Shown here piece after piece: positions 24,953 through 35,673 of a stretch of 64,000 bases of DNA. Source of the DNA: Pseudodonghicola xiamenensis DSM 18339. Lineage in GTDB: Bacteria; Pseudomonadota; Alphaproteobacteria; Rhodobacterales; Rhodobacteraceae. Where the stretch lies: the NCBI RefSeq assembly GCF_000429365.1, contig NZ_AUBS01000004.1:1-64000 (forward strand), read 5' to 3'. Numbering within the stretch: the stretch's first letter is position 1; every line of letters starts with the position of its first letter. A program made the translations under genes and the position numbers. Below the pieces are notes generated by a model. It was not told the origin of the DNA and made no database searches. It was given only the letters and a program-made list of their open reading frames with translations.

Positions 24953-25865
24953 TAGCCGCGCTTCTTTCCGACCCTGCTTTTGTCCTCGCCATGCTCAGAA
25001 GACGCCTGAACGCGGGGTTGTCGTTATTCGGCGACCAGATTGCAGAAAACGGAAGGCGCTCGCCCTTGATCGGTCGAAAGACCACTCCCGGATGGGTCGT
25101 CACTGTCATTGCCTCGCTGACCACGGTCAAACCTCGCCCAATGGCAACCAATGACAGCAGGTTATCTCGACTTACGGACTGCACATGTATGTCAGGGTGC
25201 CAACTGAGCTCTGCCAGCTTCCTCACCAGATAGTCATAGATCTCTTGGCCTGGCGCTGTTTCGCTGACCATGAAAGCCTCGCCGCTAAGCTCGCGCCAGT
25301 CGACTGCTGTCCGGATGGCTAACTCATGGCGTTCAGGCAGGACAACGAAAACACCTTCCGACCACATCAATGCGCTGTCGCAATCTTGCCAGGTTCGGGT
25401 TCCGGTTAGGAAAGCGACGTCGAGTTTGAGCCCGCGAATGGCAGCGACGTGTTCTTCCGGGTTTCCATCGATCAATTCGATCTGCACATGATTGTGCTGC
25501 CCCCCGAAGGAGCGCAGCAATTCGGCCAGAAAGCCCGAGGCAATCGATGAATAAATGCCGACTCTTATACGGCCGTTTTCCGATCTGCCAAGTGCCGCCA
25601 TCGCGTGCAAGCTCTCATCAAGCCCGCGAATTATCTGACGTGCGCGAGGTAGAAATTGTTGCCCGGCGCGGTTTAGGGTCACACCGCTTCGATGACGGTG
25701 GAACAAGGATGTTCCGAGGCGATCTTCGAGATCGCAGATGCATCGACTGATTGATGACTGCTGGACACCCATCGTGCTTCCAGCCTTTCGGAAACTGCCA
25801 TGATCGGCTGCATTAACGAAGCACCGCAGGTGCCGAAACTCAATGTCACGTGCTCTCCTTTTCAT
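24885..25865 (-). CDS. LysR-family transcriptional regulator at the end of the trb operon
   Basis: A 326-residue LysR regulator with an N-terminal winged HTH (FRHLRCFVNAADHGSFRKAG, SSISRCICDLEDRLG) and a periplasmic-binding-like effector domain (RIRVGIYSSIASGFLAELL). LysR genes converging on DUF2274 are common at this place in related ICEs, so it may belong to the backbone. Its effector and target are unknown. The N-terminus is uncertain: ATG 25865 gives MKRRARDIEF, while the AAGGAG inside that stretch would serve a start a few codons later. Confidence 0.85.
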   Translation of the reverse strand: MKRRARDIEFRHLRCFVNAADHGSFRKAGSTMGVQQSSISRCICDLEDRLGTSLFHRHRSGVTLNRAGQQFLPRARQIIRGLDESLHAMAALGRSENGRIRVGIYSSIASGFLAELLRSFGGQHNHVQIELIDGNPEEHVAAIRGLKLDVAFLTGTRTWQDCDSALMWSEGVFVVLPERHELAIRTAVDWRELSGEAFMVSETAPGQEIYDYLVRKLAELSWHPDIHVQSVSRDNLLSLVAIGRGLTVVSEAMTVTTHPGVVFRPIKGERLPFSAIWSPNNDNPAFRRLLSMARTKAGSERSAAISEHLCGFEPHASPSQTRDLSQ

Positions 25866-26131
25866 CGTGTGTCATCCGCTCGATGCCCCCATAGGTGGGT
25901 CTCGCACTCGATCGTGCAGGGTTCTGGTGCCGTGCTTTTGACGAGATCGTTCGTCCATTTTAGCTATGTGAACTGCTGGGAAGTACTTTTGCGGAAGACC
26001 AGTCCCGGGCAACTGCCTGAAGTTCCAACCGGACCTGCATCGCTCTCTCCCGATTGGATTTAGCCGTCCAAGACTGGAGAAGTGTAGGTCGTCGTGCCGA
26101 CAGCACGGTGCCGCCGGCACGCCATTTGGCA
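25866..26131. other. Intergenic region between LysR gene and sHSP operon end
   Basis: No gene is supported. It should contain the LysR promoter. Near the Hsp20 gene end lies GTGCCG-C-CGGCAC (26111-26123), a small hairpin without a T-tract. This is probably close to the join between ICE backbone and stress cargo. Confidence 0.4.
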
Positions 26132-26623
26132 TCAGGCGTTTTTCACCTCGATGCGCTTGACCTTGGCCTGCGCCTCCGGGGTCTGCGGCAGCTTGATCGT
26201 CAGCACGCCGTTCTTGAAGCTGGCATCGGCCTTCTCACCGTCGACTCCCGGCGGTAGCGGGATCGTGCGATAGATCGCGCCATAGCTGCGTTCGGAGAGA
26301 TAGTAGCCCTTCTTCTCCTCCTGCCGCTCGATCTTCTTCTCTCCCTTGATGGTCAGCATGTCGTCGGTCACGGTGACCTCGATGTCCTTCATTTCCATCC
26401 CGGGCAGTTCGATCGATACCTCCACGTGATCTTCGGTCTCGACCACGTCGGATTTCGCCTCGCCGCCTCCCCATGGCCAGTCGAAATCGCCGACGCGGTT
26501 CCAGAAGCCTTCGAACACACGGTTCATGTCGCGTTGAAGGGTGGCGATGGGGTTCTGGTCATCACTTTTCGGGTCGGGCGCATGATCCTTCCGCGCCCAG
26601 GGGATCAGGTCCTTGATCTGCAT
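26132..26623 (-). CDS. Small heat-shock protein Hsp20 (third of operon)
   Basis: The 163-residue holdase has an N-terminal arm (LIPWARKDHAP, RDMNRVFEGFWNRVGDFDWPW), an alpha-crystallin domain (about 55-150: DVVETEDHVEVSIELPGME, the FKNGVLTIKLPQ signature) and a short tail (AKVKRIEVKNA). It binds unfolding proteins until ClpK/DnaK systems rescue them. An AAAGGAGG ribosome site precedes the ATG. Of the three in this operon it most resembles the class usually placed beside ClpK in stress loci. Confidence 0.93.
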   Translation of the reverse strand: MQIKDLIPWARKDHAPDPKSDDQNPIATLQRDMNRVFEGFWNRVGDFDWPWGGGEAKSDVVETEDHVEVSIELPGMEMKDIEVTVTDDMLTIKGEKKIERQEEKKGYYLSERSYGAIYRTIPLPPGVDGEKADASFKNGVLTIKLPQTPEAQAKVKRIEVKNA

Positions 26624-26664
26624 ATGAGTCCTCCTTTCTTCTTTTTGGGTGCGACATGTCGGGT

Positions 26665-27063
26665 TTACGAAGCCGTTACCGTGATCTTTTTGGGTTGGGC
26701 TTCCGCTGCGCGCGGCAACGTCAGGGTCAGCACACCATTCGAGACCTGCGCGCCGATCTTGTCGGGGTCGAAGTCGTCGGACATGGTAAAGGCTCGCTCG
26801 AAATCGCCCTCGCCGTATTCGGCATAGGCCAGTTGCAGCTTCTCGGGCTGTGTGGTGTGGACCTTGCCGCGGATCGTCAGCACGCGCTTTTCGAGCGTGA
26901 TGTCCACGTCCTCGGCGGCGACACCCGGCATCTCGAGTGTCAGCGTCACCTCGTCAGCGGTTTCGACGATGTCGGTCAACGGCCTGTAGATGCGACGCCC
27001 GGTGGTGGTCTCCGGTGTCTCGGCCGGGGTCTTGTCGGCAGTATGAGTCACGTCGTTGGTCAT
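26665..27063 (-). CDS. Small heat-shock protein Hsp20 (second of operon)
   Basis: A 132-residue alpha-crystallin protein with a short Thr-rich N-terminal arm (VTHTADKTPAETPETTTGRR) and the full domain (YRPLTDIVETADEVTLTLEM, VSNGVLTLTLPRA). It lies 15 bases after the first Hsp20 gene and 41 before the third on the same strand, with its own GGAGGA ribosome site. The short arm differs from both neighbours, which suggests a different oligomer or substrate preference. Confidence 0.93.
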   Translation of the reverse strand: MTNDVTHTADKTPAETPETTTGRRIYRPLTDIVETADEVTLTLEMPGVAAEDVDITLEKRVLTIRGKVHTTQPEKLQLAYAEYGEGDFERAFTMSDDFDPDKIGAQVSNGVLTLTLPRAAEAQPKKITVTAS

Positions 27064-27078
27064 GGATCAGTCCTCCTC

Positions 27079-27507
27079 TTACGCAGCCTTGATCTCGATT
27101 TTCCGCGGCTTGTCCTCTTCGGGGCGGCCAATCACGATGCGCAGCACACCGTTGGTCATCCGCGCCTCGACCTTGTCCTCCGCGGCCACGAAGGGCAGCC
27201 GAACCGAACGGGCGAACTTGCCAAAGCCGCGTTCGTTGCGGTGCCAGCGGGCGCCTTCCGGCATTTCGGGAGCCTTACGCTCGCCGGAGAGTGTCAGCAC
27301 ATTCTCCTTCACCGAAATGTCGATGTCGGCTGGGTCCACGCCAGGGAGTTCTGCCGTGATCGCGACCGCCTCGTCGCCCTGCCAGATGTTCACGGCGGGG
27401 AAAACGGGCTGGGTCACGCGGCCAGGAGAAGTCCTCTCAAAATCGCGCAGCATCGAGCGCATCAGCGCAAACGGATCGCTGCGACGTGTGTAGGTGGGAT
27501 AGAGCAT
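27079..27507 (-). CDS. Small heat-shock protein Hsp20 (first of operon)
   Basis: A 142-residue alpha-crystallin protein. The arm is MLYPTYTRRSDPFALMRSML; the domain includes FPAVNIWQGDEAVAITAELP, a conserved GFGKFARSVRLPF strand and MTNGVLRIVIGRP. ATG 27507 is chosen because AAGGAGG lies seven bases upstream and the family starts with an MLYPT-like sequence; an in-frame start at 27552 would include the 5' hairpin region. It opens the three-gene sHSP transcript. Confidence 0.93.
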   Translation of the reverse strand: MLYPTYTRRSDPFALMRSMLRDFERTSPGRVTQPVFPAVNIWQGDEAVAITAELPGVDPADIDISVKENVLTLSGERKAPEMPEGARWHRNERGFGKFARSVRLPFVAAEDKVEARMTNGVLRIVIGRPEEDKPRKIEIKAA

Positions 27508-27523
27508 GTTGCGCCTCCTTCGT

Positions 27524-27561
27524 TTCAGTGGACGGCGTGGATTTGTCACCACGCCACTGAA
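27524..27561 (-). promoter_or_regulatory. Hairpin in the sHSP leader, close to the ribosome site
   Basis: Arms TTCAGT plus GGCGTGG (27524-27529, 27534-27540) pair with CCACGCC plus ACTGAA (27549-27561) around an eight-base loop, with a four-base bulge. In the transcript it lies just before the AAGGAGG of the first Hsp20 gene. Alphaproteobacterial sHSP genes often have ROSE-type RNA thermometers here. Pairing that sequesters the ribosome site itself is not evident. Confidence 0.35.
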
Positions 27562-27720
27562 CGCCCGCGGAGAACGGACATGCTTCGAGGTTCGCCATTT
27601 CGGCGGTGGTCTGGAGCGTTCGCGTCTGCCATGCGTTCCCCTCGGGCGAACGCCAGGCGGTCCGCTGAATCAGCCGAACCTGTCGCGTATCCGTGAAACC
27701 CCAATTGGGCGTTCCGCTGC

Positions 27721-27751
27721 GGATAAAGTGTTGCTTATTTGCAGCTTCAAG
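27721..27751 (-). promoter_or_regulatory. Candidate heat-shock (RpoH) promoter for the sHSP operon
   Basis: On the minus strand CTTGAA (complement of 27746-27751) is followed after 15 bases by CACTTTATCC, close to the alphaproteobacterial RpoH pattern of CTTGAA and a C-rich/TAT -10 element. It lies about 215 bases upstream of the first Hsp20 start, giving a long leader that contains the hairpin. Confidence 0.4.
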
Positions 27752-27773
27752 GCCTCAGCGCAAAAAAATGTTC

Positions 27774-28709
27774 TCATCGATAGACGCCCCAAGGCCCGTA
27801 ACGCGGCGTGGAGACGCGCACAGTCCGCGGTGCGTTCAGGGGAACGGACGGTTGGACCGGTCGGCTGGGTCCGGAAAGTGCGCGCAGTCGCCGGATTCGA
27901 TCGGCGGTGGGCGGGTGCGTGCGCAGGAGCGAGGGTTCGGGGATGCGGCGACCGGGCAGGAACATCTCTTCCCAGACCCGCCCGACGCGGCGTTCCAGCT
28001 TGAGGAGGGCCGAAGCGAGGCCATCGGGATCGCCGGTCAGCTCGGCGCCGCCCCTGTCGGCATCGTATTCCCGGGCCCGCGACAGCGCGAGCTGAAGAAG
28101 GGCCATGATCGTGGGTGAAAAGATCAGGACAAGTGGTACCTGCCAAGGCACATAAGCCGCGCCGGCCAGGATGAGCGGCAGGTTCAGCAGCAGGATAAGT
28201 TGCCCAACCCAGGACGCGAGCGACACTGCGCGCGACATCGCGTCGGCCAGACCCATGATCCAGAGATCGCGGTTGGCGATGTGAGCGACCTCGTGCGCCA
28301 GGACCCCGGCCAGTTCGCGCTGGTTCATCAATCGAAGAAGACCATCGCTGACGCAGACGGCGCTTTCATCCGGAGAGCCCATAGCGAAGGCGTTCGGCAT
28401 CTGGCTCGGTACATAGTAGAGTTCCGGTATACGTGGCAGCCCGGCGCGGCGTGCGAGTTCGGCCAGTATCGCCATGCCCTCTGGAAATTCCCGCCCGCTG
28501 AGCCTGCGTGCGCCGTAGGCGTTCAGTAACAGGCGTTTCGGGATGCCGGGTGACAGCAGCAATCCCAGTAAGGATCCGATGACGATCGCAATCGCCAAGC
28601 CCTGTCCCGCAATCGCTGAAACGATGAACCAGGCGATGACCGCCATACCCGCCAAAAGCAGGATGGATTGGAGCAGGTTCAGGAATTTGTGGCGCGGCGT
28701 CGCAGTCAT
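27774..28709 (-). CDS. M48-family zinc metalloprotease (HtpX-like)
   Basis: A membrane protease of about 311 residues. Two N-terminal membrane segments (about 10-55: ILLLAGMAVIAWFIVSAIAG, IAIVIGSLLGLLLSP) are followed by the zinc motif VLAHEVAHIANRD (His-Glu-x-x-His), two more hydrophobic segments, and the third ligand region ALSRAREYDADRGGAEL. HtpX-type enzymes degrade damaged membrane proteins together with FtsH, encoded divergently 187 bases away. The start is uncertain between ATG 28709 and GTG 28727. Confidence 0.88.
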   Translation of the reverse strand: MTATPRHKFLNLLQSILLLAGMAVIAWFIVSAIAGQGLAIAIVIGSLLGLLLSPGIPKRLLLNAYGARRLSGREFPEGMAILAELARRAGLPRIPELYYVPSQMPNAFAMGSPDESAVCVSDGLLRLMNQRELAGVLAHEVAHIANRDLWIMGLADAMSRAVSLASWVGQLILLLNLPLILAGAAYVPWQVPLVLIFSPTIMALLQLALSRAREYDADRGGAELTGDPDGLASALLKLERRVGRVWEEMFLPGRRIPEPSLLRTHPPTADRIRRLRALSGPSRPVQPSVPLNAPRTVRVSTPRYGPWGVYR

Positions 28710-28810
28710 GATCGCAATAAATTTCACTCGCAGCTAACGGGAAGTGGCACGCCACGGGATGTAAGAATTTTGGGCATCGTTGCCAGCTTCGATCTTTATG
28801 TCGGATCCCT

Positions 28811-28840
28811 CTTGAACTCGGCTCAGGCAATACCAATCTG
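28811..28840 (+). promoter_or_regulatory. Candidate heat-shock (RpoH) promoter for ftsH-clpK
   Basis: CTTGAA at 28811-28816, 14 bases, then TACCAATCTG at 28831-28840, resembling an RpoH-type promoter. It lies 57 bases before the ftsH start in the divergent ftsH/M48 intergenic region. Confidence 0.4.
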
Positions 28841-28896
28841 GCCGAGTGTGATAAATCAGCAACATCTCTACGGGTTGGCGCCGAGGAGAGAAGGGG

Positions 28897-30729
28897 ATGG
28901 AAAAGAGAACCGAATTTAACATCTGGTACTGGATCGTCGCGTTTTTTGCGGTGATCTTTATTCAGGATCTGATCGCCAGCTACCGCAGCATCGCACCGAT
29001 CAGCTACAGCCAATTCGAACAGTATCTGGCCGACGGCGACATCGCTTCGGTTGCGGTCGGGTCCGATACGATCACCGGCACCTTCGAGACTTCCATCGAC
29101 GGCCGCTCTGGCTTCGTCACCACGATCGTCGATCCCGCAATTCTTGAACGGCTGGACGACGCGAATGTTGAGATCACCGGCGTTCCGCAAAACACCTGGA
29201 TCGGGGCGCTTCTCTCCTGGGTGGTGCCTGCAGTGGTCTTTTTCGGTCTCTGGATGTTCGTCTTTCGCAAGTTCGCCGAGCGTCAGGGCTTTGGCGGTTT
29301 CCTGCAGGTCGGCAAGAGCAAGGCCAAGGTCTACATGGAGAAGGAAACCGGCGTCAGCTTTGCAGATGTGGCCGGGGTCGACGAGGCCAAGGCCGAGCTG
29401 GAGGAAGTGGTCGATTTCCTGAAGACGCCCGAGGAATACGGCAAGCTCGGCGCCCGTATCCCGAAAGGCATCCTGCTGGTCGGCCCGCCGGGTACCGGCA
29501 AGACCCTTCTGGCGCGGGCCGTGGCGGGCGAGGCGGGCGTGACCTTCTTCTCGATCTCCGGCTCTGAATTCGTCGAGATGTTTGTGGGCGTCGGCGCCGC
29601 AAGGGTGCGCGATCTGTTCGAGCAGGCCCGCAAGAACGCACCCGCGATCATCTTCATCGACGAGCTCGACGCGCTCGGCCGCGCCCGCGCCTCCGGTCAG
29701 ATGGCCGGCGGGCATGACGAGCGCGAGCAGACGCTGAACCAGCTTCTCACTGAGCTGGACGGCTTCGACCCGTCGTCGGGGATCGTGCTGCTAGCGGCCA
29801 CCAACCGGCCGGAAATCCTCGACCCGGCGCTGCTCAGGGCCGGGCGCTTCGACCGGCAGGTGCTGGTGGACAAACCCGACAAGAAGGGCCGCATCCAGAT
29901 CCTCGGGGTACACATGAAGAAGGTGACGCTCGCACCGGACGTGGATGCCGAGAAGGTCGCCGCGCTGACCCCGGGCTTTTCCGGAGCGGACCTGGCAAAT
30001 CTGGTCAATGAGGCGGCGCTATTGGCAACCCGCCGAAAGGCCGATGCGGTGACCATGGAAGACTTCAACAACGCAGTAGAGCGTATCGTCGCCGGGCTGG
30101 AAAAGCGCAATCGTGTTCTGAACGCGCGCGAGCGGGAAATCGTGGCGCATCACGAAATGGGGCACGCGCTGGTCGCGATGGCGCTGCCGGGGATCGATCC
30201 GGTGCACAAGGTCTCGATCATCCCGCGCGGGATCGGTGCGCTCGGCTATACGATCCAGCGCCCGACCGAAGACCGCTTCCTGATGACCCGCGAGGAACTG
30301 GAGAACAAGATCGCCGTTCTTCTGGGCGGGCGCGCGGCCGAGAAGGTCATATACGATCACCTTTCGACCGGTGCCGCCGACGATCTGGTGAAGGCAACCG
30401 ACATCGCCAGGGCCATGGTCGCGCGCTACGGCATGGACCCCGATCTGGGCCATGTCAGCTATGATACCGAGCGGCCCGGCTTCCTTGGCACGCGGGATCA
30501 ATCCGCCTGGCTCAACCGCCGCCACAGCGAGGCAACGGCCGAGCGGATGGATACCGCTGTCAAGGCGATCATCGACGACATCTTCGGGCGTACGGTCGCA
30601 CTTCTCGACGCGAACCGGGCGCTGCTGGAGGAAACGTCCCGCGATCTGCTCGACCGCGAGACGCTGGACGAGCCCGACCTTCGGGCCATCGCAGAAAAGG
30701 TCCGTGCTCAGGAGGTCGAGGCGGCCTGA
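28897..30729 (+). CDS. ftsH: ATP-dependent zinc metalloprotease FtsH
   Basis: A 610-residue membrane AAA protease that extracts and degrades membrane and soluble proteins. Membrane segments lie at about 9-25 and 98-117, with a periplasmic domain between them. The AAA module has Walker [10 protein letters not shown] (about 195), Walker [12 protein letters not shown] and a second region of homology ([15 protein letters not shown]). The protease motif is HHEMGHA (about 417). It has an AGAAGGGGA ribosome site. As cargo it is likely a second copy beside the chromosomal housekeeping ftsH (inference). clpK follows after 52 bases. Confidence 0.95.
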   Translation: MEKRTEFNIWYWIVAFFAVIFIQDLIASYRSIAPISYSQFEQYLADGDIASVAVGSDTITGTFETSIDGRSGFVTTIVDPAILERLDDANVEITGVPQNTWIGALLSWVVPAVVFFGLWMFVFRKFAERQGFGGFLQVGKSKAKVYMEKETGVSFADVAGVDEAKAELEEVVDFLKTPEEYGKLGARIPKGILLVGPPGTGKTLLARAVAGEAGVTFFSISGSEFVEMFVGVGAARVRDLFEQARKNAPAIIFIDELDALGRARASGQMAGGHDEREQTLNQLLTELDGFDPSSGIVLLAATNRPEILDPALLRAGRFDRQVLVDKPDKKGRIQILGVHMKKVTLAPDVDAEKVAALTPGFSGADLANLVNEAALLATRRKADAVTMEDFNNAVERIVAGLEKRNRVLNAREREIVAHHEMGHALVAMALPGIDPVHKVSIIPRGIGALGYTIQRPTEDRFLMTREELENKIAVLLGGRAAEKVIYDHLSTGAADDLVKATDIARAMVARYGMDPDLGHVSYDTERPGFLGTRDQSAWLNRRHSEATAERMDTAVKAIIDDIFGRTVALLDANRALLEETSRDLLDRETLDEPDLRAIAEKVRAQEVEAA

Positions 30730-30781
30730 ACACAGAGACCCAGTCCGGACGTTCCGGCTGGGAGCAAGACGGAGGTGAGAA

Positions 30782-33562
<2,781 letters not shown>

Positions 33563-33570
33563 CGGCCCGT

Positions 33571-33598
33571 GCACCGGCGACGGTAACGCCGCCGGTGC
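33571..33598 (+). terminator. Hairpin after clpK without T-tract
   Basis: GCACCGGCG (33571-33579) pairs with CGCCGGTGC (33590-33598). There is no run of T after it, so it may be an attenuator or mRNA-stabilising hairpin rather than a full terminator; the next gene starts 24 bases later. Confidence 0.35.
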
Positions 33599-33621
33599 CG
33601 CAATCCGAAGAGAGGTAAATC

Positions 33622-34206
33622 ATGATGAAAGGACATAACCGCCCCCCATTCCGGCCGAAGATCCCCGGAACTGACCTGACATCTCCAGACGTGCCGACAG
33701 CGTTGATCTACAGGCCAGCTCGCTCGTCCCACACCTCCGCTCCAATCAGGCGGCAGCATTGGATACTCGAGTTTGAGCCGGCCCGGGCGCCGGTCATCGA
33801 GCCTCTTATGGGCTGGACCGCAACCGAAGATCCTTATCGTCCGATCCGCCTGACATTCCCTGATCTCGACAGCGCCATCGCCTTCGCGGAACGAAACGAC
33901 TGGCAGTATATCGTGCGCCACGAGCCGGACAAACGTCGATCCGTGCCACCGCGCCGCTTCTGGTGGGAAACCGTGCCAACCAGCAAGGGAGCCGATGCTC
34001 CTGGCGCCCATCGCATCGAGACCGGCCACCGACCGAGTTCCGGGCACCGGCTTCACCGAGGCATCGACGCGGCCAGCGTTCGTGATCTCTCAGCGGAACT
34101 CGCGACGGCTGCAGACCCGGTCAGTGAAGCGAGTGCTGAGTCCTTCCCCGCGTCCGACCCACCGGCGTGGATCGGGGCGACTGTCTATGGAAGCGGGCGA
34201 CGTTGA
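33622..34206 (+). CDS. Complex I NDUFS4-like domain protein (first copy)
   Basis: Of 194 residues, about 45-120 match the ETC complex I subunit domain (NDUFS4/18-kDa type): WILEFEPARAP, IEPLMGWTATEDPY, IRLTFPDLDSAIAFAERNDW, YIVRHEPDKRR. In mitochondria and alphaproteobacteria this subunit supports NADH dehydrogenase assembly. Here the domain is followed by a long unrelated tail (125-194) and sits in a proteostasis island, so its partner is unclear. It is preceded by AGAGG and overlaps the antiporter start. A second related protein is at 40053. Confidence 0.7.
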   Translation: MMKGHNRPPFRPKIPGTDLTSPDVPTALIYRPARSSHTSAPIRRQHWILEFEPARAPVIEPLMGWTATEDPYRPIRLTFPDLDSAIAFAERNDWQYIVRHEPDKRRSVPPRRFWWETVPTSKGADAPGAHRIETGHRPSSGHRLHRGIDAASVRDLSAELATAADPVSEASAESFPASDPPAWIGATVYGSGRR

Positions 34207-35351
34207 TGCACTCCGACCAGGGGCTGTTGGAGGCCGCCGCGTTGCTCGCCATGATGGCTTTTTGCCATGTCGCAATCTGCGCACGGCTTGGCATCCCCGC
34301 ACTGGTCGGTTTCCTGCTGTCCGGCATTGTGATCGGGCCGTCGGGTCTGGGGCTCATCGCCGAGGGTGCAACACTGACGCTTATCGGTGAGGTCGGGGTG
34401 ATCCTGCTTCTCTTTGCGCTTGGTCTGGAATTCTCCCTCGACAAGCTCGTGTCGCTTCGGCGACTGATCTTCGGACTCGGTCTAGCACAGGTGCTCGTAG
34501 TCGGAGGGTTAGTCACCGTAGGGCTCCTCGTCTTTACCGAGATCGCGCCGGCGGCGGCGGTTCTGATCGCTGGCGCGGTCGCGATGTCGTCGACCGCGCT
34601 TTGCCTCAAGGTCCTGGCGGGCGGCGATGCGCTCGGAACGCCTCAGGGACGGGTCGCGATCGCTGTTCTGCTGTTTCAGGATCTGGCGGCCGTCGGCTTT
34701 CTGGCGTTTCACGATGTCATCGCCGCAGCAGGAGCCGTGGGAAGCGCGCACGACGTCCTGAAGATGGTTGGGGGCATGGGCGTGCTCGTCGGGGCGCTCT
34801 TCATCGCCCGGTCAATGCTTCAGCGGCTTGCCGGATGGGTCGCAACCCAGGGCGAGGCTGAACTCGCACAGCTTCTGGCCCTGACCGTAGCCTTGCTCGC
34901 GGCCATTATTGCGCAGGTTGCGGGTCTTTCGCCGGCGCTCGGTGCATTCACTGCCGGCATGATGATCGCCGAGGGCGACGCCCGCCAATTTGTCGAACGG
35001 GAAATCAGGCCGTTCCGGGATCTGTTCGTCGGGGTGTTCTTCATCGGTATCGGAACTCAACTCCATATAGGAGCGGTTTGGTCGACATGGCCAACGGTGT
35101 TGGCATGGCTTTTTGTGCTCATGGTAGTGAAACTCGCGCTTGTTGTTGCCCTGACCCGTATGTTCGGAGAACAGCTCGAGACTGCGCTTCGCGCGGGCGC
35201 CATCCTGGCCCATGGCGGCGAATTCAGCTTGATGCTCATCTCTGTCACGACTGCCTCCGGCCTGTTGCAATCCAAGGTCGCCGAGCCTCTGTTCCTCGCG
35301 TTGGGGCTGAGCATGCTGATTGGAGCGGTTGTGGTTCGTCGCGCAGCGTAA
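34206..35351 (+). CDS. CPA2-type cation:proton antiporter, KefB-like, membrane domain only
   Basis: A 381-residue integral membrane protein with about 11-12 hydrophobic segments. It begins LLEAAALLAMMAFCHVAICARLGIPALVGFL and includes VGEVGVILLLFALGLEF and LSPALGAFTAGMMIAEGDARQFVER, the Na/H exchanger (CPA2) signature region. KefB proteins are usually about 600 residues with a C-terminal NAD-binding RCK domain; this one ends after the membrane part. ATG 34206 overlaps the previous stop. kefB-like genes are standard members of heat-resistance loci and probably buffer ion or pH balance. Confidence 0.85.
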   Translation: MHSDQGLLEAAALLAMMAFCHVAICARLGIPALVGFLLSGIVIGPSGLGLIAEGATLTLIGEVGVILLLFALGLEFSLDKLVSLRRLIFGLGLAQVLVVGGLVTVGLLVFTEIAPAAAVLIAGAVAMSSTALCLKVLAGGDALGTPQGRVAIAVLLFQDLAAVGFLAFHDVIAAAGAVGSAHDVLKMVGGMGVLVGALFIARSMLQRLAGWVATQGEAELAQLLALTVALLAAIIAQVAGLSPALGAFTAGMMIAEGDARQFVEREIRPFRDLFVGVFFIGIGTQLHIGAVWSTWPTVLAWLFVLMVVKLALVVALTRMFGEQLETALRAGAILAHGGEFSLMLISVTTASGLLQSKVAEPLFLALGLSMLIGAVVVRRAA

Positions 35352-35673
35352 ATGCGACCGACGCACACTCAGCAGTTGCCTGCTTCGCCTAATATTTTTG
35401 CGCGTCGTAGGGGTTGAAACTCCAAAGTCGATTTCTAACTGAACTTTTTGCAGGGGTTCCCTGCTATCTGACATCGCTGTTTTGCGCAGGAGGTTTTGCC
35501 GGGCAAGGCCATCTCGCGTTCCGGCACCATAGTCCGGCGGATGGCAGTGATCTTGTATCACGACTGTCCGAATTCGAGATGCCACATCCGGCGGTCATGC
35601 CCAGGCGGGGTGATTGTAGACGACCTTCTCGCATCCATTGTTGAGGCTTCGCTCAGAAGAGGAGGTTTTGCCG
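35352..35673 (+). other. 322-base gap before the glycosyltransferase gene
   Basis: No full gene is supported. The 14-base sequence AGGAGGTTTTGCCG occurs at 35488-35501 and again at 35660-35673, where it is the ribosome site of the glycosyltransferase gene. The first copy may be the leader of a lost gene or a duplication remnant. A short frame at 35541 (MAVILYHDCPN...) is not recognised. Confidence 0.4.
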
